From contig CALVEE010000005.1 of assembly GCA_944326495.1 (NCBI GenBank), positions 1-7,041 of the forward strand: a stretch of DNA of 7,041 nucleotides, in the 5' to 3' direction. A program made the position numbers and the translations under genes. Positions 1 to 5,594 of the stretch are shown in pieces. The DNA comes from Candidatus Gastranaerophilales bacterium (GTDB lineage Bacteria; Cyanobacteriota; Vampirovibrionia; Gastranaerophilales; Gastranaerophilaceae). The notes under the pieces were generated by a model. That model saw nothing but the letters and a program-made list of their open reading frames with translations. It ran no database searches and was not told the origin of the DNA. Each line of letters begins with the position of its first letter. The stretch's first letter is position 1.

Positions 1-32
1 CAAATAAAAAAACTATAAAGTGAATTTTTAAA

Positions 33-45
33 AAACAGTTTGTTT
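33..45 (-). terminator. weak AT-rich hairpin, possible terminator
   Basis: Read on the minus strand, AAACA, a 3-nt loop and TGTTT form a 5-bp stem that runs directly into a tract of six T residues. It lies about 60 nt past the stop codon of the exported-protein gene and is the only T-tailed hairpin there. The stem contains a single G-C pair and is weak, so this may be chance in AT-rich DNA. Confidence 0.2.
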
Positions 46-76
46 AAAATAATATAATTATAAGTTAATGTTGGAC

Positions 77-90
77 AGTTGTGCACAACT
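77..90. repeat. perfect 14-bp palindrome AGTTGTGCACAACT
   Basis: The two 7-nt halves AGTTGTG and CACAACT are exact reverse complements with no spacer. The palindrome sits 14 nt beyond the stop codon of the minus-strand exported-protein gene. Such a symmetric site suits a dimeric DNA-binding regulator, perhaps for a gene beyond the left edge, or could form a 5-bp hairpin with a TGCA loop at the mRNA end. There is no T tract beside it on either strand, so it is not a classical terminator. I cannot match it to a known operator. The remaining sequence of positions 1-104 shows no gene. Confidence 0.4.
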
Positions 91-104
91 ACATATGCAT
101 TTAT

Positions 105-680
105 TCAGTTTATCAATGTATGCGTCATATGAATAGGCGCAACAAGAACTACAATTAAGTTAGCTCCTGAAGCTATTGTAACATGTTCACCCATTTTGCG
201 CTCTCCGCCAGGAACAGCCTGCAGCACTCCCATAGCTCTAAACATTGTCCATCTCTGGTAGTGCGGCATACGTATGTATTTAGCAGGAGGAGTAAGTTCG
301 CCGCCTATAACATTATTATTAGCAGTATATATATAAGATTTTATCGGAATTTCAAACCCGTCAGGAAGGCACATCTTATTTACGAACACCATCATTGCTG
401 CATTTGTACCGATTATCGGTTCATTTTTTTTATCAATATATCCGGAAAGCTTTGTTCCTTCAGGTATTACGTTTTTATTGTAGAGATAAATATCAGTTGT
501 TGTTATAAAATTTACTTTATCCCCCTCTTCACAATAAGCCGTCGAAAATTCTTGAAGTGATATTACCGGAATATGAGTCCCCGCCGGAATATCAAATTCG
601 TCATACTCACGTAAATTTACTTCCGCAGCCTGAACAAAATTCATAAACATTACTATAATCAATATTAATAAGTATCGCAT
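105..680 (-). CDS. exported protein of unknown function, 191 aa
   Basis: I do not recognise a named family. Residues 1-18 look like a Sec signal peptide: a short basic start (MR), a hydrophobic core rich in Leu and Ile, and a plausible signal peptidase I site after VQA. The mature part is beta-rich, with two similar 'proline then glycine' turns, IPAGT near 31-35 and IPEGT near 72-76, and a later PDGFEIPI stretch near 106-113. It ends with ASGANLIVVLVAPI near 170-183. This spacing is reminiscent of compact beta-domain proteins such as the TrbI/VirB10 C-terminal type, but that is only a pattern resemblance. There are two cysteines in the mature part (C50 and C104), which could form a disulfide after export. 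The first ATG is preferred because it gives the complete signal peptide. No Shine-Dalgarno sequence precedes it; a TATAAT hexamer ends 7 nt before the ATG. It follows the 411-codon gene after 35 nt and may be cotranscribed with it or read from its own promoter. It is likely periplasmic or surface-associated. Confidence 0.8.
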   Translation of the reverse strand: MRYLLILIIVMFMNFVQAAEVNLREYDEFDIPAGTHIPVISLQEFSTAYCEEGDKVNFITTTDIYLYNKNVIPEGTKLSGYIDKKNEPIIGTNAAMMVFVNKMCLPDGFEIPIKSYIYTANNNVIGGELTPPAKYIRMPHYQRWTMFRAMGVLQAVPGGERKMGEHVTIASGANLIVVLVAPIHMTHTLIN

Positions 681-687
681 ATTTATT

Positions 688-715
688 ATTATAATATTTT
701 ATACAAAATTGTCTA
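688..715 (-). promoter_or_regulatory. candidate promoter of the exported-protein gene
   Basis: On the minus strand TAGACA (710-715, five of six matches to TTGACA) is followed after 16 nt by a perfect TATAAT (688-693). The -35-like box begins directly after the TGA of the upstream gene. Seven nucleotides separate the -10 box from the ATG at 680, so transcription would begin at or within a base or two of the start codon. The intergenic DNA is very AT-rich, so chance matches are possible. Confidence 0.45.
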
Positions 716-1951
716 TCATTGACGCGAAGATTTCTTTTCTTGAATTAATCCGGGTTCCGCGTCTGAACCTGTAACTTTTTTTCTTAATATAAAAGTGACT
801 TTAGGCAGAGCACAAGCCAGGACAAAACTGCTTAGGCCGACAGTTGCAAGAATATTGCCGGATTTAACTTCGAGAGCTTTTTTAGCAAACTTCTCAATAT
901 TTCCGCTCTCTTTTGCCTGCTTCGCAAACTTTTCTATCTCTTTTTGAAATTTTTGAACTCTCGCTTCATCTACAAAAGCTCTGGGGTCTCTTATTCTGTT
1001 TTTCAAATACTTTACTCCACAGTATTTTTCACTTAGTTTAGAAAATTTAGAATTTGGATTACGGTCTAAAAAGTCTATAATATCATCTTTAGGCATTTCT
1101 AATTTATTTTCTTTGATTTCTTTTAAAAATTCTTTATCGTTTAATAAATTTGGATCAAGATTAACGTTGGTTTTAAAAACTTTTCCGGAAAAAGAATCAA
1201 AAGCTTTCGCAATCCATATTGGAGCAACAAAATTCAAAAACATCATCATAGACATTTTAAATCCCATTTCCATTTTTTCGAACTTATTTCGCGCAGTTCC
1301 GACTCTGCCTACAGTTAGACCTCCGTCAGTTATTGCCATTTTGTGAACTGTAGACATATTAGCAAGTGACGTTGAAACCCCTTTAAAGGAAACATTTTCA
1401 GCATTAACAGCCTGTTTTAATATTTTTACTTCCTCTTTTTGTGCTTCTTGTCTTTTTCTGATTTTATCGGTCAGAGCAAAGTTAAATTTGGGTAAAAAAT
1501 ATCCCATAACAGCAATCGGAATAGCTGTCGACACAATAAACTTCCCCGCAAGCAGTTTTTGATATACAGATTTATTTTTTAAAACTTTCTCCATCTGTTT
1601 AACTTCTTCAGGAGCTAGATTCTTAAATTTTTCTATATTATATTTTAATCCTTGTCTGGAATTTTCTTTAAGCAGACTTGGGTTAACTTTAGGGTTATAC
1701 CCCATTTTTTTTATTCCCCAGTCGCAAAACTTATCCATGAGAGGAATTCCGCCAAGCCAGATAATTGAAGTGCCGTACTCGTCTATTAAACGTTCTCTTG
1801 TTGCATTAAAAGCCATTTGCTTTGAATCCTTCAGGTTTTGCCTGTATGTCAGGATTACTTTTGATGGTACTTCGATGCCGCAATCGCGGACTATTAAAGG
1901 GTAAATACTTGAGTTATTACCGATTGCTGATATTATATTTACTAATGACAT
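716..1951 (-). CDS. multi-pass membrane protein of unknown function, 411 aa
   Basis: No enzymatic motif or named domain is recognisable. Hydrophobic segments near residues 135-154, 233-250 and 366-389 look membrane-spanning, and a shorter one lies near 61-71. Charged, probably helical regions separate them (162-182 and 265-365, rich in Lys and Glu). There is no cleavable signal peptide. A compact motif at 207-232 runs ITDGGLTVGRVGTARNKFE and then KMEMGFK, just before the third hydrophobic segment, and a short NVSFKG lies at 186-191. From memory, similar TARN...E.GFK motifs recur in hypothetical proteins of gut Melainabacteria, so this may be a lineage-restricted envelope family; I could not test this. 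The start at 1951 is well supported by AAAGGAG (1962-1968) 10 nt upstream. The gene is isolated from the GH13 gene by a terminator and is preceded by a structured leader that may control its translation. A single 35-nt gap separates it from the exported protein downstream, so the two may act together at the envelope. Confidence 0.85.
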   Translation of the reverse strand: MSLVNIISAIGNNSSIYPLIVRDCGIEVPSKVILTYRQNLKDSKQMAFNATRERLIDEYGTSIIWLGGIPLMDKFCDWGIKKMGYNPKVNPSLLKENSRQGLKYNIEKFKNLAPEEVKQMEKVLKNKSVYQKLLAGKFIVSTAIPIAVMGYFLPKFNFALTDKIRKRQEAQKEEVKILKQAVNAENVSFKGVSTSLANMSTVHKMAITDGGLTVGRVGTARNKFEKMEMGFKMSMMMFLNFVAPIWIAKAFDSFSGKVFKTNVNLDPNLLNDKEFLKEIKENKLEMPKDDIIDFLDRNPNSKFSKLSEKYCGVKYLKNRIRDPRAFVDEARVQKFQKEIEKFAKQAKESGNIEKFAKKALEVKSGNILATVGLSSFVLACALPKVTFILRKKVTGSDAEPGLIQEKKSSRQ

Positions 1952-1961
1952 TTTCAGGTTT

Positions 1962-2060
1962 CTCCTTTATTAATCGTACTCTTCACATCTCTCAAAATAT
2001 CCCGAAAGAGCCGATTAAAGGAGTTTTCAGAGAAGCAGCAAAACTCCGGGCCCTTTCGGG
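1962..2060 (-). promoter_or_regulatory. structured mRNA leader with mutually exclusive hairpins, riboswitch-like
   Basis: Two folds can be drawn for the minus-strand transcript. In fold A, CCCGAAAG (2053-2060) pairs with CTTTCGGG (2001-2008) and encloses GGAGTTTT (2040-2047) paired with AAAACTCC (2020-2027) around a 12-nt loop; the ribosome binding site is left free. In fold B, CTCCTTTAATCG (2012-2023) pairs with CGATTAATAAAGGAG (1962-1976) through 12 base pairs and a 3-nt bulge, and CTCTT (2005-2009) pairs with AAGAG (1979-1983). This buries the Shine-Dalgarno AAAGGAG of the 411-codon gene. Nucleotides 2001-2023 are shared, so the folds compete. When fold B forms, the freed upstream arm can make a CCC-GAAA-GGG tetraloop hairpin (2051-2060). 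The complementarities are seen directly; switching is inferred. It matches no riboswitch class I can recall. Confidence 0.6.
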
Positions 2061-2110
2061 TCGCGATGAGCATGATGGAATTTTGCGATTGATAAATCTG
2101 TCATAGTCTT

Positions 2111-2138
2111 ATGTTAACATGAATGAATTTTATGTAAA
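2111..2138 (-). promoter_or_regulatory. candidate promoter for the structured leader and 411-codon gene
   Basis: On the minus strand TTTACA (2133-2138, five of six matches to TTGACA) is followed after 16 nt by TAACAT (2111-2116, four of six matches to TATAAT). A start near 2104 would give a leader of roughly 150 nt containing the whole structured element. The -10 box is poor, and other AT-rich hexamers nearby, such as TATAAT near 2155, cannot be excluded. Confidence 0.3.
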
Positions 2139-2183
2139 GAACTACATTGTATATAAATTATATTCTTTAAATAAATGCAAAAC

Positions 2184-2211
2184 CCGGACAGAAATATATA
2201 CTTCTGCCCGG
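2184..2211 (-). terminator. intrinsic terminator of the GH13 gene
   Basis: On the minus strand CCGGGCAGAA and TTCTGTCCGG form a 10-bp stem (one G-T wobble) around an 8-nt loop, followed by GTTTTGCATTTATTT. It starts 27 nt after the TAG stop side of the GH13 gene and before the leader of the next gene. On the plus strand the arms have an A-C mismatch and a poorer tail, so the minus-strand reading is preferred. Confidence 0.8.
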
Positions 2212-2238
2212 ATTCTTTATGATTAAGGATGCAAGAAA

Positions 2239-4512
2239 CTAAGCTACTTTCTTTAATATTATGAAACTGTTTGGTGCAAGTGAGAGATGTTGGTTCATAT
2301 TATTAATATCATCTCTGCCTGCGTTTGAATAACCGGAACCTCCGTATTCTTTATTGTCACTGTTAAAAACTTCTTTCCAATTGCCGCCCTGCGGGAAACC
2401 ATAGTATTCATACGTTCCGTTATGGAAACCATAGCCGTAGTTTTTGATAACAAGAAGTTCTTCATTGCCGAGTTTTAAATGATGGCTGTGAACAAGATGC
2501 TGATTATCTTTATAAGTAGCGACAACTTCACCTTTTGCTAGGACTTCTGAATTATTAAGCAGTTCCATTAAATCAGAATTGAACTTAACCATTTCCTGTT
2601 TCATATTTTTATATAAGCCGCCCATTGGTACTGAATCTATAATACAATCCGGACGTGCTGCTGTTTCCAGAGTATCATAACCTTTTTTATTTACAATACT
2701 TTCTCTTTCCTGAGGATTAGCAATCCTTTTTGCTTTATCATCAGAAAGTTCTCTGAAAAATTTAAAATAAGACAAGTCGCCTTCATCGTCACCTTGAAAA
2801 TACATTTTAGGTCCGGGTGTTGTCATAACAGTTCCCAGTATAAGCTTTTGCTTGGCAACAGCAGTTTCAAACACATTGATAAGCTCTTGCTTCGGTATAA
2901 ATCTGTTTAGACCAAAAGATTTTTCAGCTTTCGATATTTCATCATTTGTCATATCTTTAAATCCCTCAGAAACAACAAGTTCTGCTAAATCTTGAGCGGC
3001 ATGAGCTGCTTTTTGGCCTTTTGAAGCATCACTATTTCCATCAACCGAAATAAACAGGTTAAAATGCCTTGTCATATATTTAGGAATAAATCTAGTTCCG
3101 TCTTCATTACCTATTTCATCATGACTATAGCCGTATTTTACTCTGTAGTGAGAAGTTTTAAGGTAGTTGTCTAAATCGTTAAGAGCAAATGTATTTGGCT
3201 CTAATACAGATTTTTCAAGAGCTTCTTTATACTGAGAATCCCATTCGCTGTCAAAGCCGATACTCCAAGGACTTGTTTTTAATCCCTTTCTGTTGCTTTC
3301 AACATTATGGTCAACAAATTCTAATTGCTCATCATGGGTTATATGCGGAGGCTCATAATAACTTGTAATAGAATGACGTTTATGGCCATGGTCTTCTGCT
3401 ATCAAGAAAACTTCCGGAGCATGTTCGTTAACTTCTACTGCAATCTGTCTTAATAAATAGTCTGAACCGACTTTATTCGTAAGGTCAAACCTGATACCGT
3501 CAACCTTGAATTCTTTTGCCCACCATAAAGCAGCATTTGTCATCCAGTCTCTTACATTTTTGTTAGTATCACCTTCATAATTAAGAAGATTTCCAAAATC
3601 TCCCGACCCTTTAATATATGGGCCTGTTTGACTCAAATAATCCCCATCCGGCCCCATGTGGTTTGGAACCATATCAATGATTACATTCAAACCTTTGCCA
3701 TGAGCGTAATCAACAAGCTCTTTTAACTGTTCAGCACTGCCGAGGTTTTCATTTACCGCAAATTTATCGACCCCGTCATACCCCCATTGTTTGGAATATG
3801 CGTTTTCAACCGGCATAAGTTCAATTGCCGTAGCAGTTCCTTTTTTTGCAATTGTATCAATTCTTGATTTTGCAGCTTCAAAAGTTCCTTCTTTGGTTAA
3901 GGTTGGAATGTTAACTTCATCAATAACGAGTCTTTCAAGACCTCTTAGAGGTTCATCAGGTTTTCTTACAATTCTTCTGGGATCTTTGCCTTCCAGCCAA
4001 TCAGTGTTTTTCCATTCATAATTATCTGTATCATAGACAGAGCTCCAGCCATGTATATTTTCCTGTTTCTTAGAATACGGATCTTTTACCATATTTACAT
4101 CATTATCTTTGGTAACTACAATATATCTGTATTTGTCATTGGGCTTTGCATCTATGTTATTTGCTTCATAGACACCCTCACCTTTATTTTCCATAGGGTA
4201 GATTTTAGAATTTTCATCCGCCGGAGTTAATTCATTATGAATACCTACGGCGGCTGCAGCTGTAGTTAATCCTAGTACACCAACAATGCGTTCTTTTACA
4301 TTAGAAAGTGCTCCTGCCGCTTTATCGGCTACCTCTACAAATACAGCTTTAGCATCAGGAAAAGAAAATAACTTAAAATTTGTTTTTCCTTTTTGCTTAA
4401 CATAATTAGCTCCCCAGCTGGCATGTTCTGCCCAGTTTCTCCTGAAAGACGGGGTTTGTTTTTGTACTACGGGGCGTGGTGCCCTTGCAACACCAATGTT
4501 TTCAACTCTCAT
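2239..4512 (-). CDS. GH13 alpha-glucan-active enzyme, trehalohydrolase-like, 757 aa
   Basis: A retaining glycoside hydrolase family 13 enzyme, expected to act on alpha-1,4 (or 1,6) glucosidic bonds of glycogen-type or maltooligosaccharide substrates in the cytoplasm; no signal peptide is present. After a tail of about 40 residues comes an N-terminal CBM48-like beta domain (about 45-170, including a YPMENKGEGVYE stretch and PNDKYRYIV) and then the (beta/alpha)8 barrel. The four conserved regions are present: DMVPNH (280-285), GIRFD with nucleophile D343, LIAED with acid/base E373, and YSHDEIGN with transition-state D465. WGYDG (243-247), NHMGPDGDYL (284-293) and FGNLLNYEG (306-314) most resemble maltooligosyltrehalose trehalohydrolase (GH13_10). 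SHDE instead recalls branching enzymes, so the exact specificity is open. No treY partner is in the window. A C-terminal beta domain covers about 657-757. The ATG at 4512 is chosen over a GTG at 4533 because AGGAG lies 7 nt upstream of it and the GTG codon would lie just ahead of that site. A hydrophobic insertion interrupts the CBM48-like domain near 64-101. The gene follows era by 59 nt. Confidence 0.92.
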   Translation of the reverse strand: MRVENIGVARAPRPVVQKQTPSFRRNWAEHASWGANYVKQKGKTNFKLFSFPDAKAVFVEVADKAAGALSNVKERIVGVLGLTTAAAAVGIHNELTPADENSKIYPMENKGEGVYEANNIDAKPNDKYRYIVVTKDNDVNMVKDPYSKKQENIHGWSSVYDTDNYEWKNTDWLEGKDPRRIVRKPDEPLRGLERLVIDEVNIPTLTKEGTFEAAKSRIDTIAKKGTATAIELMPVENAYSKQWGYDGVDKFAVNENLGSAEQLKELVDYAHGKGLNVIIDMVPNHMGPDGDYLSQTGPYIKGSGDFGNLLNYEGDTNKNVRDWMTNAALWWAKEFKVDGIRFDLTNKVGSDYLLRQIAVEVNEHAPEVFLIAEDHGHKRHSITSYYEPPHITHDEQLEFVDHNVESNRKGLKTSPWSIGFDSEWDSQYKEALEKSVLEPNTFALNDLDNYLKTSHYRVKYGYSHDEIGNEDGTRFIPKYMTRHFNLFISVDGNSDASKGQKAAHAAQDLAELVVSEGFKDMTNDEISKAEKSFGLNRFIPKQELINVFETAVAKQKLILGTVMTTPGPKMYFQGDDEGDLSYFKFFRELSDDKAKRIANPQERESIVNKKGYDTLETAARPDCIIDSVPMGGLYKNMKQEMVKFNSDLMELLNNSEVLAKGEVVATYKDNQHLVHSHHLKLGNEELLVIKNYGYGFHNGTYEYYGFPQGGNWKEVFNSDNKEYGGSGYSNAGRDDINNMNQHLSLAPNSFIILKKVA

Positions 4513-4519
4513 TTCAAAT

Positions 4520-4524
4520 CTCCT
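4520..4524 (-). promoter_or_regulatory. ribosome binding site of the GH13 gene
   Basis: AGGAG on the minus strand, 7 nt before the ATG at 4512. It decides the start: the in-frame GTG at 4533 lies 9 nt before this site and has no ribosome binding site of its own. Confidence 0.8.
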
Positions 4525-4571
4525 AACACACACTAATACACTATCAATTAACCATATTTTTTTTATTAAAT

Positions 4572-5468
4572 CTATTGATCTTTAGATTTAAATCCGAAAT
4601 TTTTAAGGGTTTTGTCACGTTTTCTCCAATCTTTTTCAACTTTTACTTCCAGATTCAAAAACACCTTTTTACCGGCAATCTCTTCTAATTCAACCCTTGC
4701 TTCTGTTCCTATTTTCTTCAATAAACTCCCTCCCTTTCCGATTAAAATACCTTTCTGGCTTTTTTGTTCGCAATAAATTATTGCGTATATTTTATCTATC
4801 TCTTCGTTTTCTTCATATTTTTCGACCATTATAGCTACAGAATGCGGAATTTCATCCTGTGTATTTATTAAAATTTTCTCTCTTATAATTTCTTCTGCAA
4901 CAGAGCGCATGCTCTCTTCTGTCACAATATCATCCGGATACATTTTTTCGCCGTCAGGAAGCCTTCTAAATATATTATCAAGGAGCGTATCTTTATTTCT
5001 TCCTGTTTTTGCGGAAATTTTTAAAACCGGAATATTTTCACTAAAAAGTGTTTTATAAGATATTAAATTTTCTTCAATTTTTTGTATATTTTTGATTTTA
5101 TCAACTTTATTCATAACCATGACCACTGGTATTTTAATATCCTTAAGCAGGTTTTCCACTATCCATCTGTCCCCCCTGCCGGCCGGTTCAGATCCGTCTA
5201 CAAGAAATAATACTAAGTCCGCATCCGGAACTGCAATTTTTGCCTCATCGAGCAAAAATTCGCCAAGCTTGTTAAGCGGTCTGTGAACTCCGGGAGTATC
5301 TACAAACACTACTTGCCCTCTATCCTCCGTTAATATACCCTTAATTCTCTTCCTTGTAGTTTGTGCCTTGTCTGTTGTTATTACAATCTTCTGACCCAAA
5401 ATCTGATTCAAAAGAGTTGATTTGCCAACATTAGGCCGCCCTAATATTGTTACAAAACCACACTTCAT
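4572..5468 (-). CDS. era: GTPase Era, 16S rRNA-binding ribosome assembly factor
   Basis: Era binds the 3' end of 16S rRNA and helps mature the 30S subunit, cycling with GTP hydrolysis; it is cytoplasmic and partly membrane-associated. With the ATG at 5468 the protein has 298 residues, the usual length of the family. The GTPase domain shows G1 GRPNVGKST (10-18), the TT of switch I near 37-38, G3 DTPG (57-60), G4 NKVD (120-123) and G5 SAK (152-154). The Era linker MYPDD..T.ES.R is at about 176-188. A C-terminal type II KH domain carries GILIGKGG followed by LKKIG near 240-254. The N-terminus MKCGFVTILGRPNVGKST matches the canonical Era start, so the ATG is preferred to the in-frame TTG at 5486, which would add MIYLII. 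Neither start has a Shine-Dalgarno sequence, and an extended -10 promoter ends 8 nt before the ATG. Usual era neighbours such as rnc, ybeY or recO are not in the window. The GH13 gene follows after 59 nt with no terminator, so cotranscription is likely. Confidence 0.97.
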   Translation of the reverse strand: MKCGFVTILGRPNVGKSTLLNQILGQKIVITTDKAQTTRKRIKGILTEDRGQVVFVDTPGVHRPLNKLGEFLLDEAKIAVPDADLVLFLVDGSEPAGRGDRWIVENLLKDIKIPVVMVMNKVDKIKNIQKIEENLISYKTLFSENIPVLKISAKTGRNKDTLLDNIFRRLPDGEKMYPDDIVTEESMRSVAEEIIREKILINTQDEIPHSVAIMVEKYEENEEIDKIYAIIYCEQKSQKGILIGKGGSLLKKIGTEARVELEEIAGKKVFLNLEVKVEKDWRKRDKTLKNFGFKSKDQ

Positions 5469-5476
5469 AATTATTA

Positions 5477-5485
5477 AGTATATCA
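5477..5485 (-). promoter_or_regulatory. candidate extended -10 promoter of era
   Basis: On the minus strand TGATATACT fits the extended -10 form TGnTATAAT with one mismatch in the hexamer (TATACT, 5477-5482). The ATG begins 8 nt later, so the predicted transcript would have almost no leader, consistent with the absence of a Shine-Dalgarno sequence. No good -35 box is present at 16-18 nt, which extended -10 promoters tolerate. Such a transcript would exclude the TTG alternative start at 5486. Confidence 0.4.
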
Positions 5486-5538
5486 AAAAATTAATCAGCC
5501 AAGTGGTTTTTTAAGTTTTGTAAACATAAAAAGCAATT

Positions 5539-5569
5539 TTTAGAGCAAAATTATCTTTATGTATATAAG
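5539..5569 (+). promoter_or_regulatory. candidate promoter of the plus-strand gene
   Basis: TTTAGA (5539-5544, four of six) and TATAAG (5564-5569, five of six matches to TATAAT) are 19 nt apart; shifting the -10 to TATATA (5562-5567) gives 17 nt. Transcription would start near 5576, leaving a short leader that carries the AAGGG ribosome binding site at 5583-5587. It lies in the 126-nt region shared with divergent era. Confidence 0.35.
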
Positions 5570-5594
5570 GGATAATTAAGTTAAGGGATTATTT

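Noticed and set aside
72..99. Plus-strand promoter TGGACA with TATGCA over the palindrome
   Set aside because: The -10 box matches only three of six positions and no plus-strand gene lies downstream.
183..560. Plus-strand open frame of 125 codons
   Set aside because: It lies wholly antisense to the exported-protein gene, which has a signal peptide and coherent protein composition. The plus-strand translation is low-complexity and rich in His, Tyr and Ile.
2001..2060. Nested inverted repeat as a terminator or miniature mobile element
   Set aside because: There is no T tract after the stem on either strand, no flanking target-site duplication is visible, and the arms make better sense as an RNA leader because one of them complements the downstream ribosome binding site. 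Copies elsewhere in the genome could not be tested.
1822..2106. Plus-strand open frame of 94 codons across the start of the 411-codon gene and its leader
   Set aside because: It is antisense to a well-supported gene start, has no ribosome binding site, and its non-overlapping part is explained by the inverted-repeat leader.
3791..4021. Plus-strand open frame of 76 codons within the GH13 gene
   Set aside because: It is a shadow of a gene with all catalytic motifs intact.
5092..5286. Plus-strand open frame of 64 codons within era
   Set aside because: It is antisense to the conserved GTPase domain of era, with no start signal of its own.
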